From Theristus sp. LFF4_11 (Eukaryota > Nematoda > Chromadorea > Monhysterida > Xyalidae), in assembly GCA_030248135.1 (NCBI GenBank), contig JASANC010003160.1:39535-103534 (forward strand): DNA of 64,000 nucleotides. The letters are read 5' to 3'. Made by a program: the position numbers and the translations under genes. The notes under the pieces are model-generated. The model saw only the letters and a list, made by a program, of their open reading frames with translations. It made no database searches and was not told where the DNA came from. The first letter of the stretch is position 1. Each line of letters begins with the position of its first letter. Of this stretch, positions 44,930 to 64,000 are shown piece after piece.

Positions 44930-45625
44930 TCAGTTTTTTTCTTCGTTTTTTCTTCAAGTTTTGTTTATAATTTATTGTTGTCTCAGAAATTGTACCGTCA
45001 AGCATTTTGTGTATTTTTTGTTTTTTGTTTCCTTTGGTTGATTACATTATTGCTTTATTGGTCTGAGCTTTTATGTGCTATCTTTTCTTTTATTATTTAT
45101 TCAAGTGCTTGATTATGCATGTTTTCTATTGTTTCAGACGTTTCAGATTTTTAGCCAATGAATTGAAATATTTATTTATTTTCAGAGTTCTAATCTTGTG
45201 GTATTCGGATGCATTTTTGTTTATGGAAAATCGAATTGCAAAAAAATCATCTTTGTCGTTTTATCGCTCGTTGCTCGTGTTTTATTTTTTTTGTTGAATT
45301 GCTTGGCTTGAAATGTCTTTGAAAAATCTTATTTCTGATCTCTGATTCTGTCTTTGCTTGAATTTTGCAATTTTGGGAATATGTTGTTTGTCAGATTGTT
45401 ACAAATGAAGTGCAAAGCGATGAAATCGAAGTGTGTTTTCCGTGGATAGTTTTTCTATTTATTCAATGTTCTTGTGACCGCGTGGTTGGTCAGGGATTGT
45501 GCACATTGTAAAAGTGCCTTCCTATTTCATATTTTGGTTGCCGAGATTTTCTGTTTTCAGCAACTTTGTTTTTTTTTCAAAATCCAGCTTCGTTCCATCT
45601 TGAGCAAGTGTATCCATTGCAAAAC

Positions 45626-45747
45626 AAGAAGTTCGCTGTTTTTGCGGTTTCGCCAGGTAGACGCATACCGCGGTGTCCCCTGGCTCGTCAGTGCGACGGA
45701 CACCAGGCAGAACTGCCGAAGCTGTTTTACCACAGACAGATAAAGTT
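45626..45747 (+). repeat. About 115-bp conserved sequence, copy 2
   Basis: Inverted near-identical copy of 6250-6373, containing CGGTTTCGCCAGGTAGACGC and CAGGCAGAACTGCCGAAG. Confidence 0.7.
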
Positions 45748-46502
45748 ATGCCAAGGACTAAAGGGTTTGTTTTGTTGTGCGGGGTTTTATTCAATTTCGG
45801 ACACCCAGTCAAACGAAGACGCTGTGAACCGTTTAGAATTCATATTGTTAATTGTATGCATTTAAACTGAATAGATAGAGCGTTCTGTTATGCCGATTTT
45901 TTACGTTGTGTTCTTGTGTCTGGCAATCAGCGTCAAGCCATGCGAAACGTTGAATCACAGTGGGAAGAACGAATGTAACGGCTTTAGCTGAAATCAAAAA
46001 TCCCATTTTATGGCTAAATACGTTTACTTTCGCATTCTTTCTTCTTTCGGGAGCTCCGTATTGTGCGGAACAAAGTGACAGCTTTAAACAAACATCAGTG
46101 TACCGTCGCCATCTTACAGTGTTGCAGTCACAAAAGCGACAACGTCAACACAACGCCTAGCACTGCTGAACAAGTCCTTGGTCAGTACCAGTGGTCACGT
46201 GCGTGCTGCTACCGCAAGATCGAGCTCAGTTTCAAGTGTGACCAATCAGCGACGAGGCCGAAAACGAACGTACGACTCTGACTGCGTTTCGCAGCTGGAG
46301 AAACGCACGCATCAAACTCGCCGACCAAAACTGCAGTCTGCCTGTTGGTGTCACAGTGGTTTTTTTCAAATTTTTAAACACTAATTTTTTTTAGAAACTT
46401 GTGGCAGTAGCACTCATCATTTATTGCTTTGATTTGTTGTTTTGCTTTGATTGGCTGCTGCTTACAATGCCAGTTCGTTATTCGGTTTTATCATTCAATT
46501 TT

Positions 46503-46596
46503 AGCGTTCAAGAAGTATTTCGTGACGATCGACATGTAATTATTACATTGAAACAGCTACGCGTCACTAAATACTACATTAGTGCTTCATTATAAA
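46503..46596. repeat. MITE family B copy (divergent)
   Basis: AAGTATTTCGTGACG and CGTCACTAAATACTAC are inverted arms, upstream of the first cyclin E coding exon. Confidence 0.6.
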
Positions 46597-46722
46597 TCAG
46601 TGAGATTTTTAATGTCAGTGCAGCATTCTCTTACGTCAGCCAACAAAATTGCTAATAATTGGCAATGTTTTCTAGCGGCCGCGCCAGAGCGTCGACCATC
46701 AGAATCGTTGACGTTTCGTGCT

Positions 46723-53170
<6,448 letters not shown>

Positions 53171-56100
53171 TTTTCATTTCATTCTGCACGCTTCCTGGCT
53201 TTCTCAGGTTGGTTTTCAGTTTTTTTGCGTTTTTAGCAATATAATCGTTGGCGTTTGTATTTTGTGTCCACCATTCCTTAAATTCCTGGTTACACTTTTG
53301 TGCCAAAGTTGGCTGCCGTTGTTTCAATGAGGTTGATTGAGCATGAGCAGAATTGTGTGGTGTTTTTGTTTTATTTCGCGTTTTACTTGTTCTTTGACAT
53401 TTTTATTTTGTGAGATTTGCAGTCAGCGGGTAGTGAGTTTATGAGTTTTCATCTTTCATGTTTTAAAATTTCTGCCAAAAAAATTCGAACACCATTCTGT
53501 TTTATCTTGCACGATTTTATTGATTTGCTCTCCTTGTTATGCTACATCACCAGTTTTTTGAACAAGTTTTACTAGCAGCCTTCATAGATACCGTTTTTTA
53601 TTTGTTTTTGATACTTTTTTATTGTATTTTTATTCGACCGTATGTGGTGCTTCAAAGTTGAAGCGTTTTTTTTGCTTTCTCCTGAATTAATGCCATGAGA
53701 GCGAAACTCATGCCGGTAAAAAAAACTTGAAGCTTTTTGATTATCTGTCAACTGTTTGTGCTAATTTTATGATATGGAAAGTAGCACGTAGGTGGATTGC
53801 AGTTTATTTATTTTGCAAAAACTTGTTTCCTTGGCGTTAATTTCTTTTCGGGCTGTGAGAAGTTGTCTGGTACAAACGAAAGTTATTGTCGTGTCGTGAA
53901 TCTCAAAAAAATGTATCGAAACATTCGACTTTCAAATCAGGTCATTTTTTGCTCATATGTTGCCATTTTGAATTACGTTTATGGACCATAAAGCGTTATA
54001 CTCAAATCTGTTCTCTCATGGTACGTCTCTGCGTTTGTTGTGTTGTTTTTTATTGGGAATACACATACACGATTTTCTGTTGTTATCGAACACATTTTAG
54101 AAATAAATTTTTTACAAAAGTTAGTGCACTGTATGTTAAACAGAAAAATGAGCACTCTTAAAATTTTGTAACCAAAGTAATTTTTGCATATTTTCTAACC
54201 TGATTCCAAAAAAAATACCTCTTGCGTTTTCAGAAGCCTGAAGCTGTTTTGTAAGCTCAGCCTGACGCCGCTTGAATTTTTTATTTACCGTTCATGTAAA
54301 TGGAAATATGCAGCTGATGCACATGTTTGTCACACTCATACACTTCTGTCGCGGCCTGCTTTGCTCGGAGAAGACCAACCTAAGGGTATCATGTGTCCCT
54401 TCCCTCCCCTCTACCTCGTCATACTCTGGGTTACTCGCCGCGAAGGATGTTTTTCGAACGCAGGCATGCCACTTAAACGATCGTTGGCCACATTTGAACA
54501 GGATGCACTGGTTGGTTGAACTGTACGCAAATATGGTGATGTGTTTTTGAACAAGATGCCATCGAAAATGAAAATTGAATTGCGTGGTGATGATTGACTG
54601 CATCATCAGTGGACCAATCAGTGTTCATCTAGTTCAAATGCAACCACAGTTGAACTCTAAGTTACAGGCAATCAGCTGACTGGCTGACGATTTCGTGATA
54701 CATGCTTTCCGTGTAGGACAGACTCCGCCTCCACAGTAATGCCTGCACAGAACGCATGCATCACGGATCGCCAACCATTCAGCTGATTGCCCATAATTTC
54801 GAGTTCGAATGTAGTCAGCTACACCAGTCAGCTGTGTCCAATAATACGTGCAATACCCCTCTGATCTTGTTTCCCTTGCATGAAACTTGCTGGGTGGTTT
54901 CGTGGCTATAGGCAGGGTCAGGCAGGCTGCACGCATGTTCCAGTGTGCCAGCAAGCAACTGACAATTTGCAACGCGACACACGAGCACACACGCAAAACG
55001 CAAGCCAAGTGCATATTTTTCATTTCTACTTTGGTAGAGCTTAGGTTCACTCTCTATCTGTCTCTCTCTCTTCTTTGCCACGCTACTCGCTTGCTTGCTT
55101 TTACTTGCGTTTTAGGCTCAATCGATCGCCATGGTTGTTTTCTCTTAGCGTGCGTGGGAGACTACCGCGCAGTTACAGTAGAACGCTCGTGTGAGTACCA
55201 CTGGGTGTTCACATATGAAAATGTAAAATAGTTAAAATTAAATGTTTAAGTTAAAGTTTAAAATATAGTAGTTTTTGTCGACTTTACTTTTTTTGCTTTA
55301 CTTTTTCGGTTTTTCGGTTTTGTTTCGTTCCACTTCGTTGAACCCCGGCATGCGTCATCTTTTGTGTTTTTGACAGTTTGAATTTGCTTTGTGGCACTGT
55401 GCATTTTACTTTGATCCGCTTCTGAAATGCCTCTCTGTCAAACCCACTCAACATTCAACACCATGATGTAGATTCGCTTTATATCGAAGATACTACGGTG
55501 ATTTGAGTGTTCGAAAACTGGAAGGCGTTGGCGCCATATGCACCGTTAATGCCGCTATTGTGTTCCTTCCTACTATTTTACTATGGGGTGGGTGTACGTA
55601 TCTCAAGCTTCTGGTACACATTGCTTGTACTTTTCCAGTTGGCTTGCACGCTTTTCCTTTTTGTGTGGTGTGAGTCTTGATCTAGCGTTTTTTTTAGCGC
55701 CCAGTATAGTTATAACCGGTTTTGAAACAACCTTCATTTTTCGTTCAGTGCTGGAGGGCGGGGCGGGCCGGTGTGTGTGTCGGATAAAGAAGACGAGCCA
55801 GTGTTATAAATTTTTTGAACTTTTTTAGCAATCAGTTGAATCGAATCCCCCCCCCCCAAACGGGTCCCGACGTGCCATGCAAGAAAAATGCGCGCTATTT
55901 CAGTTTGTGAACCAGAACTTTGAAAACACAGTTTAGTTCATGTTCACTTGCATCATGCGGTTGCTTTCCTGACAAGTACGTTGTAATAAGGCAGAAGCTT
56001 CCAAGTTTCTTTGCCTTCTCATGCGCCTCGTCCCTCCTGGGCTGTTATTCTTCCGGTTATATTTCTCGCTCAGTAGTGATAATAAAATTTTCACTCCATT

Positions 56101-57341
56101 CATTCCCATCTGAGGTTTTCTGTTTTCTCTCGAAAGAAAGTCTGGCGGGAAGTGTACTGTGAAAGCAGCACTTTTTAGTGTGCTTTCAATGAGAGTTTCT
56201 GTCGTTCGTTGTGTCGGTCGAGCAGTATTCTGGTTATTATTTTTTTCTTTTCTTTCGCTCTTACTAATTTGTTGACCAACACGTGTACTGGGTTTTTCTT
56301 CAGTGTGGTCGGAGCTGACGTTAGCGCAGCATGCAGAGCTCGAAACCGTTCCACTAATGACATTGCCGTGATATTGGACGGTTTCGCCTCAGGCTGTTCG
56401 TTATAGCCACAGAATGAATCTTTGTTAGGTGGTATTTTTTTGTCTTTTTAACAACAAAAAGCCTAAACTTTTCAGCAGAGTGTTGTGAAATACAAAAAAA
56501 ATTAGCGTTGTAAAGTATAAAACAATGAACTCCGCAAATAGTCTGATGAACGGCATCTAACTTTGGCAGTGTGTTCTTTCTAGACTGGATGGGACTGGCT
56601 ATCTGAATATCTGAATTACGTTTTGATCTTTTACAGTGAGGATGTTTTAAAGCATGAAGTGGCATTAAAACATTTACTGCTTCATTAATGCACGTCGCTT
56701 TAACTAAATTACGTGCGTTATTTTCCGATTAATTCTTCGCATAACACACATGTAACGCTGATAGCGATTAAGTGCAGCAATATGCTCTTTAAACGTGGAA
56801 AAGCCGAGCGCATTTTAACGCCGATAGATTTTATATAGCTTCAGACACTGAGAGGACTTCCAGTAATTACATCTACGGTGAAATAGATGCGACTGATATA
56901 GAAGTACATGTTGCCATGCAACCGTTACGGACATTTAATAGATATGTACCTGCCCGCTTTATTTTGCGGTCAGCGAACTGAACTGAAACTTTTCAAACAT
57001 ATTGAATTTCCGGTTTCAAAAGTTTCCATTCTGTGTGTGTCTTGCAGTCGAACAACCTAGACACTAGAACCACAAATTTAGCACGCTCATTGCTTGTGGG
57101 GTGCTAGTTAAAGCAAGCAGTTTCTTTGATTAAAACTGTCACTCCAGCATATTGTTTCATTTGAAATCAACCCACGACCCGCCATCTTTCGAACTAACCA
57201 CAACGAATTGTTGTCGCCGTGGTGTTTCGTCACGTTCCTCTGTACCGGTTTTGTATATCAGCCATACTACTTTCGATTATACGCCAAACATTTTTGCAGA
57301 AGCACAAAACCGCGCGATCGCCTCAATAATCATTAAACAAT
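53171..57341. other. Intergenic region between cyclin E and PTPDC1
   Basis: AT-rich, with a full MITE A copy at 54645-54817, a short MITE B-like hairpin at 56641-56703, and a C-run at 55849-55857. No exon with both splice signals and protein-like content was found; it probably contains the PTPDC1 promoter and 5' leader. Confidence 0.5.
54645..54817. repeat. MITE family A, full copy
   Basis: CAGTTGAACTCTAAGTTACA pairs with TAATTTCGAGTTCGAATGTA. The internal arms with GCATGCATCACGGATCGCC are intact. Confidence 0.85.
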
Positions 57342-60300
57342 ATGGACCTCAACGCGAGCAATCATGCGTTGCAGCATTCACTGAGTATGCCAGCCATGAA
57401 ACAAGGTAACAGTGTTTTCTTTCTTTTATTATTTTCAGGTTTCTCATATGTTTCGGCTGGAGAAACCGCGCTAGAAACATTTGCTAGTCGATGTTTTCAT
57501 GAGAAAGCTCGCAGGTTTTGCGTTCAAGAGTCCAAGGAGCATACATGTTAGAATACTTTCTAATCGCATCGAGTACGGTTTTGTACTGTAAATCGATTGA
57601 GTCTTGACACGATTTGCATGTCTGCGTTTCGTCATTTTGCATTCTTGTTCACAAAGTGTGTCATAAAGGTAAAAAAAGTAACCTTCGCACGAACTTGCCA
57701 TTAATCTTACTTTGGGCACTAGCCTCCCGGTACTTTGAGTCAAGATTTAAGCACGCTTAATGAGTCGAGCAGAAAAACGTTTCCGTCACTATTAGTCTAT
57801 AGACTGTTATTCTCAAGCCACTTCAGTTAAAGGTACAATGTAGACTGGAAAATTGTATTCGCTCGTGTAGTTTTTTTTACTTGCGTTTTTTGACTGACTT
57901 GGTTTGGAAATTCCATACCAGCCAAGAGACCTTTTTTAAACGATATGAACATTGATGGGTACGTCCGCCAGTTGCACTGTAAACGGAAGTTAGTGAAGAT
58001 TTTTTGTTTGAACAGAAATTCAAAATATTCAGTTGTTTTGGTAAGCTGACTTTTTTCTGTATTTTAATAGATCGGTATTATTGTGATCTTTGACAAATTT
58101 CTAAACCCCGTCCACAAGTAGCATCGATCAACAAAGTCTAAATGTTCGAAGTGCGAAATTTTATGTTTAGCGCTGGCGGCTGGCGGCGACGCGCACCAAT
58201 TAGCGAACCAGTCTGCTCGCGGCGACGGCGGCAGCAGCCAATCAGCGAACAACGAACGAAAACGCAACCTGAATCAAACGTTGAAAGACAGCGTGGTCAA
58301 GTTAACGCCGGCTCATTATCAGTGCAAGTTCTTCTGCGGCGGCGTCCGATGCAGATACTGCAACAGTGACTGCTGGACACCGGAAGAGCAGGCCATCAAA
58401 GGACTCTATTCTCATTGGTTGGTTTGCGCGATCTTCGGTTGCTTGTTGATGACAGCGAAAAGAGACAACGGTCAAGACAATGCCTTCATCTCATTCTCAC
58501 CACAAGGACATTGAGATTCAATGCATATGCTCGGAAATGGCATATCGTGTACGCACAACCATGAGAACTGCGACTGTATCAGACACCACCGCAGCAAAAA
58601 AATAAATAGCTAAATCCCCTGAACTGATCGTAGGATCACGGACGAGCTGCTGGGGACCGCACGGCCAACGTCGACCGCCATCGAGCAGTACGGCATCGTG
58701 AAACAGTTTCTCGAGTGCGTTTTTCGAACAGTTTTGGTGTTTGTTTACGATGCTTGCACTCTTCTATTTTGTTTTATTCCAACGATTAGCTAATCAAAGT
58801 AATTTGCAGTATTAGCTGATTGGTTCATTGCGCACTGATGCATGCATCACGCTACTACACGTGTGTGTGGCGTCAACCAATCAGCTAACACTACAAATTA
58901 GCCAGGGCGACTATATTTAGCCACGGCATCGCGAGCATCATCAACCTGCAACATGCCCATGAGCACCGTTGTTGTGGCCCACCACTGGATTCGTGCGGAT
59001 TCAGCTACAACATTGAGCTCTTCATGAAACACGGCAGTGCGTGCGCGTTTTTTATGTTTATTGTGTCGTTTGTGTGCGTTGCAAAGTTGGTATTTTTTAA
59101 TTTAGTTTTATTAAAAAATTTAAGTGTTGTATTTCAGTCTTCCATTATAATTTCGGCTGGCCGGATTTTGGCGTTACGGCGCTCTCAAAAATGCTGGACA
59201 TGGTGAAAGTGTTGAGTTTCGCGTTGCACCAGGGACGTGCCGCGGTGCACTGTCATGCAGGTGGCGAAATTGTAGATTCATGAAAATGAAAAATGTTTGA
59301 AGTTTTTTTTGCAGAATACGAAGCATGCGAAACTGTTTGAATTACAGTAAAAAGAACGAATGTGCGTCGAATTTGGTTGAAATCATGAACCGTATCGATA
59401 TGGCTAAATATGTTTTCTTGCAACTTCGATCCCGCTCGTTCTTCAATCGCGAACTCTGTATTCTGCGATAAAAGTGACCGGATTAAACAAACATACTGTA
59501 CGTTGAAAATTTTTCCACGACTGGTTTGCAGGTCTTGGACGCACCGGCGTTTTAATGGCGTGCTATCTGATTTGGTCAAAAGAAATGCACCCGAGAGAAG
59601 CGGTGCATTATGTGCGCAAAAAGAGGTACAAAGCTTTACTTTTTAAACTAAAGCTCTTTGAGGTTGCAATGCAGCCGATTGACTGCATTTAAAGGCAAAA
59701 GTGCCGATTTGTCGCACTGCCTGACTGATTACCCGTGTCTGGCTAATCAGCAAAGTTCAAAAAAGCAAATAGCAAATTTTTTTTCTCACGGAACTGGTGA
59801 AAATAATCAGCAGAAGTCGATCCAGTCAACCACAACCTTTTCACCTAGGCCGAACTCCATTCAAAACAAGACGCAAGTGGAGCTGGTTTACAAGTTCGCC
59901 GACTTCCTGAAACCGATTCGTCTCGTTTTCAATCCGGATCTCAACTTCATTCACTACGTCGCGTTTCAACAGCACGCGTTGCACGGCGTCGAGGCGCGCG
60001 TCTTGAAGCATCTGCCGAAGGTATTGTGAAATAAAAGTGGACTAGGATTGGCGCCGAGCTGATTGGCTGAACGACGGGGTTGACGTGTTGACTGATTGGC
60101 TGATGTTTGGATGAACGCCATATGGATGATAAGACCGGTCGATTTCAATCGGGAGACCGACAGGATCTCCCAGTCCTAAGGTGGTGCCACCGCTCCGCAG
60201 AAGCCGCCCCCGTTTGATTGCTTCATGCTCATTGGTTGACGTCGTGGACAGCGTGCGACCAATCCGCCATCTGCAAATGTTTTCGTCTGTTTCACGGATT

Positions 60301-62762
60301 CAAACAATCCGCTGATTGGCAGCATTTACGAGTGGGTCTGAACTGATTGGCGTCAACCAGTCCGTGTCTGTTGTTTGTTTACTCGATGAACTCGATGCTT
60401 TGTCAATACTGATTGGTCGTGGTATCGCTGTGTGCAGCCAATCAGCGCGAGTGTGATGTGTGATGGTCGCATTTTTTCAACCCCACAGATCTGCTACGTC
60501 GTCTGTGAGCGTCTCAACGAACTGTTCGGTCAAACTCCGTACGGTACGGTGCACCGTAAATTGCAGATGCTCGCGTCTGGTGACGACATTTTCTACGAGA
60601 ACTTACTGGACGGCCGCAAAACCGCGATGACGCCAACTGCGAGTGGCTTGGACGGTAAGGCCAGTGGCACTGTTTTTTTTTTATTACCTAAATTAGATCA
60701 GCTGGTTTCAGTTTTGTTAGTTGAGGTTGGTTATCTGTCCTAACGTGATGATTCTGCTCAGTGTTGTTGTTTTTTCTGCTGATCACGCCGATGCAGTACC
60801 CAGTCTTCTGCTCTGTCAACCTGCCAGCACAACCAACGCACGCTCAAATCTTGATTTCAAGGTGATCCCAGCTTGGACGGCTACGACCGTGACGACCGTC
60901 GTAACACGTTGACCATGATCCGCCAACTGAGCAACGATCTCACTCGAACGACAATTGCTGATCGAGACCTCGGTCATGATGACTCGGACTGCGAAACATC
61001 CGACCGAAGAATCGCTCTTAACAGTAATAACAACGGCAAATACCAGTCGAACAGTTCCGGCCGACTCACTTTACCGCCGTTAAAACAGCAACAGTTCTAT
61101 CAAGCGAGCGAAGAGCAGAGCAGCTCTATGGGAGCGCCGATAGAGAAACGTAGCGTCTCGGATAGCCCGACCACGACCGAGTCTGACAGGTGTTCGAATT
61201 GTACAGTCGAACTCTAAATTATAGGCAATCAGGTGATTGGTTGATGATGCGCGTGTGATGCGTGCTTTCCGTGCGACTGACAGACTCCGCCAACCAGCTG
61301 ATTGCCTATAAATTGCAATTTGACTGTAGAAGCTAAATCAGATGCTTAATCAGGAAATTATTGGCGTTCTATTTATTGTATTATCTTTTATTTTGGCTCT
61401 GCGACTCAATGCGCGCACAGAGATGGGAGCAGTTTCATATGCTTGACGCGGGAATTCCAAAATAGTGAAGTGACTCATGTGTCCCTCTGAGATACGGCTG
61501 AGTCGCTGGGATCATTCTAAACTGCCACATCAAGTATGAAACTGAGTTTCTCTTTGACGTGTGTCTGCAAATGCGTTGAGTCGCATAACTACGTGAAAAG
61601 ACAATACTAAAACGCCATTCATGAAGCAATATTTAGTGACCGCGTAGTTATGTTTTAACACTTAGCTGCACGTCACTAAATACTGCTTCATGAATGCCAC
61701 TGAAGATACACAAAAAACGGTGAAATGTAAAATATGTGTTGTTAGAACCAGCTCGAACGCGTTGCTGGTTGATGAATGGGCTGCCTCGTTGCGTCAGTGC
61801 CTGATGCGCTATCTGCCTTCGGTCGTCGACGCGCAGGTGCTCACGTACTCGGTAAAATTGGCTGTTTGTAATTTGTAGTACAAACTTTGTATATTAGTGG
61901 TTCGTTGGTATGGTCGGATTGAGTGACCAGCCAGCCATTGTAAACGGGGTTTGTAGGACGTGAGAAGCTGTGGGCTGCGTCTATTCCTGACTGGTCTAGA
62001 ACCGGTCTAATATTCCTGGGAACATTGCTCAATTTTAACAATGTTTAAAAGGAACCTAAATAATGAAGTAACGTTGTACCCCGGTTGCTGCTGCTCTTTC
62101 AGCGAACGATGAAACAGTTCACGCCAAGCTGGGATGAACTGGCCGATGAGACGAATGCACTCCTCTTGCTGGCCGTTCTCGGCAAATGGTTCCGAAGTCT
62201 AAAGGTCGGCCAAAAAATCAAAATGCTCTTCGAAACTGAAATTTTGTGGTTGAGACCTGACAAATCGTGACCCGGACGATCGTGACCTGGATAATTGCGG
62301 CCTAAGACAATCTGCGATCGTTCATGTTCGAAAGCGCGAATGTACATTTTTTGTTAAATTGTGGTGTATTCTTTTAAATCAAACTTTATACAAATGCCGC
62401 CATTGTCAGGAACCGGCAGTGACCGTCGAGGTGCTAATGCCAAACGATGCGCATTTTACGGCGCCTCAGGCCAACATCAAACCGGTCAGCACAAGTGTTT
62501 TCGCGTTATGAACTTCTCACTTTCTTGCTTCCTGTGCTCCACCAATCAGGTGAAAATGTAATTATTGAAAAAAAAACTTTTATTGCAGGCTCAAAAATGG
62601 ACCATTCTGTACCTGTGCAGCACGATGTCCAGGTTTTGCGGCACGGACGCCAGTCTGCGTCACGATGCGGCCGCGTTGCTGTGCGACTGGTTGACCTGGT
62701 CTCGCAACGAAAAGGCCGAAGCGTATTTTCTCAGCTGTCTGTCTACTGTGGACTCCGGATAA
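57342..62762 (+). CDS. PTPDC1: PTPDC1-type dual-specificity phosphatase
   Basis: Thirteen phase-consistent exons: 57342-57405, 58171-58417, 58634-58714, 58921-59036, 59138-59260, 59532-59625, 59849-60020, 60489-60654, 60862-61189, 61752-61851, 62103-62204, 62410-62484 and 62589-62762 (TAA), encoding about 613 residues. Diagnostic stretches are CKFFCGGVRCRYCN, EEQAIKGLYSHWITDELL, IASIINLQHAHEHRCCG, FHYNFGWPDFGV and the catalytic VHCHAGLGRTGVLMACYL with its Cys and Arg in place. RPNSIQNKTQVELVYKF and HYVAFQQHALHGVEARVL follow. The C-terminal part (KEPAVTVEVL; ALLCDWLTWS) also resembles the vertebrate family. PTPDC1 is linked to cilia and centrosomes in animals (family knowledge). The short first exon (MDLNASNHALQHSL) is the least certain. 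A CAGT-type MITE begins about 12 bp after the donor at 61189. Confidence 0.92.
61201..61330. repeat. MITE family A, internally shortened copy
   Basis: CAGTCGAACTCTAAATTATA pairs with CTATAAATTGCAATTTGACT. It starts about 12 bp after the PTPDC1 exon ending at 61189. Confidence 0.85.
61398..61587. repeat. MITE family C copy
   Basis: CTGCGACTCAATGCGCGC pairs with GCAAATGCGTTGAGTCGCA. It lies between a MITE A and a MITE B copy in one PTPDC1 intron. Confidence 0.75.
61611..61702. repeat. MITE family B, best-preserved copy
   Basis: CGCCATTCATGAAGCAATAT pairs with ACTGCTTCATGAATGCCACT. The internal GTGACCGCGTAGTTATG and GCTGCACGTCACTAAATAC arms form a near-complete hairpin. Confidence 0.85.
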
Positions 62763-64000
62763 AATTCGAATATAATTTATTTCTTTTTTACTTGGTCTTT
62801 TGACACCATTTTTCTCAGCGATTTTATTTCTGCGTTCCATACGGGCTCAATATGAATCTTGATTAAGGGCTTCTTATTGACTGTTGAAACAGTGCATGCT
62901 CTATTTTACAACAGTATTGGTACAAGTGTTTTTTGAATATCAAGACTTATAGTTTGCACCAGTGGGACTTCAATAAAAATTTTAAATCCTGTTCTTCATA
63001 CTTACCGATCCATTTGACGGTTTAAATTAACATCCTTTGCAACGTGCCATGTATGGCGATTGCATAGGTGTAAATACACTGACCGTTTATGTAGTTATGA
63101 GGTTGAATTAAAACCAGTGTACTGTGTACCTACGCAGAGACCACACACGCTGAAATAAAACGCTGATGGCGCATTCGCGGACGATCGGAAGTGGAAGCGA
63201 ATTGCTCCATAATTTCCAATATGGATTTTCGAACCGTAATTAGGAAGAATCTTACGATTACTTTGATGCTGAATTTGCTTATTAAGGTTTTTAAAATACC
63301 TGAACGAATAGTACAGGAACTTGAATTTAGTCTATTGTCATCCTCCAGTGCCAGTCGAGAACAGCTCAAGGGAAATGGAATCTCGCGAATGTGCACCATA
63401 ACACTGAAACGTTCACCAAACGTGTGATTCACCACAGTATTATTATCAATAACACCTGTTAATAACGTTTATTTACCAAAGTTTATGTATTGTTACAAAT
63501 GTATAGCAAAGGACCTTGCTAGGCCAGAGAGAGCGGAAATCGCGCAAAAAAGTGGATGAGCACGTTTCTAACAAAACGATTCGTTTATGTTTTGAGAACT
63601 CTGATTGAGTTGTGGTGATTGTCATATCAGACAACTTGAGCTTGTGACATTGAACTGATACTTAAAAACATTTGGGGTTCAATGTTTATTTCTGCATTAC
63701 TTTACCCCTCATTTTTGACCCCTTCGTTTATTGGAAATTGTGACGCTTTCTCCTTATTCCCGGTTACTTTTTTGTCGCCTGAATACTTTTTCATGCCAAA
63801 ATTTTGCATTTTGACGTGTCTTTAATTGGGCGTCCTGTCTCTTGCCTGGTTGTTCCCGATGCCTGCGCCTAAAAGTATCACGCTAGTTCAGCTTACCCAG
63901 GTAAACTACACATGACCTTTGTCTGGTAACGCTGCTTGTCTTCACCGGTTATATACGATTAAACAACATTATTTTGTATTAACATGGTCATTGTGTACAT
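62763..64000. other. Region downstream of PTPDC1
   Basis: AT-rich. AATAAAA about 210 bp after the stop could serve for polyadenylation. Frames at 63130-63435 on either strand have no splice context or recognised family. Confidence 0.5.

Larger units (their letters stand above)
45050..46640. other. Intergenic AT-rich region with repeats
   Basis: Between the pseudokinase stop and cyclin E. It holds the conserved sequence at 45626-45747, a dispersed repeat at 45935-46100 and a MITE B copy at 46503-46596. No exon is supported. Confidence 0.55.

Noticed and set aside
60120..60195. GC-rich stem-like sequence that could be a tRNA or other small RNA
   Set aside because: No A/B boxes, anticodon arm or cloverleaf could be drawn on either strand.

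Overview
The window reads as nuclear DNA of an invertebrate animal. Genes are split into short GC-richer exons with GT-AG introns and lie in AT-rich DNA full of short inverted-repeat elements. The recognisable products are metazoan: testin, a globin, a lectin-type membrane protein, a receptor (pseudo)kinase, cyclin E and PTPDC1. I see nothing that fixes the phylum. All exon edges below were worked out by hand from splice consensus, reading phase and family resemblance, with no transcript evidence.

Layout. 1222-4126 (+): the 3' part of a testin-like PET-LIM gene. 6885-10053 (-): a complete five-exon globin with a long low-complexity tail. 10054-18800: repeats and unassigned DNA, with two weak orphan exons. 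18827-25581 (-): a membrane protein with a C-type lectin domain, a PAN/apple-like Cys segment and a transmembrane helix; its third well-defined exon contains an in-frame TGA. 26233-29836: two 0.72-kb direct repeats bracketing a damaged minus-strand UPF1-like helicase fragment. 32116-44929 (+): a fibronectin-type-III receptor whose kinase domain has lost its catalytic residues. 46723-53170 (+): cyclin E with a polyglutamine N-terminus. 57342-62762 (+): a PTPDC1-type dual-specificity phosphatase. Most exon chains are phase-consistent across every junction.

Much of the remaining sequence is mobile DNA: at least three small inverted-repeat (MITE) families, a tRNA-derived SINE pair, a PIF/Harbinger-like element in a cyclin E intron, and a 4.3-kb TTAA-flanked foldback element in the pseudokinase gene. 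That foldback carries a second element nested in its left end with a perfect 6-bp target duplication. There are also mirrored minisatellites and a 530-bp palindrome.

The genes do not form a pathway; they are neighbours in an ordinary animal locus. The points most worth a second look are the receptor pseudokinase, the in-frame UGA in the lectin gene, the helicase bracketed by direct repeats, the nested foldback, and several places where a MITE sits at or beside a splice site.
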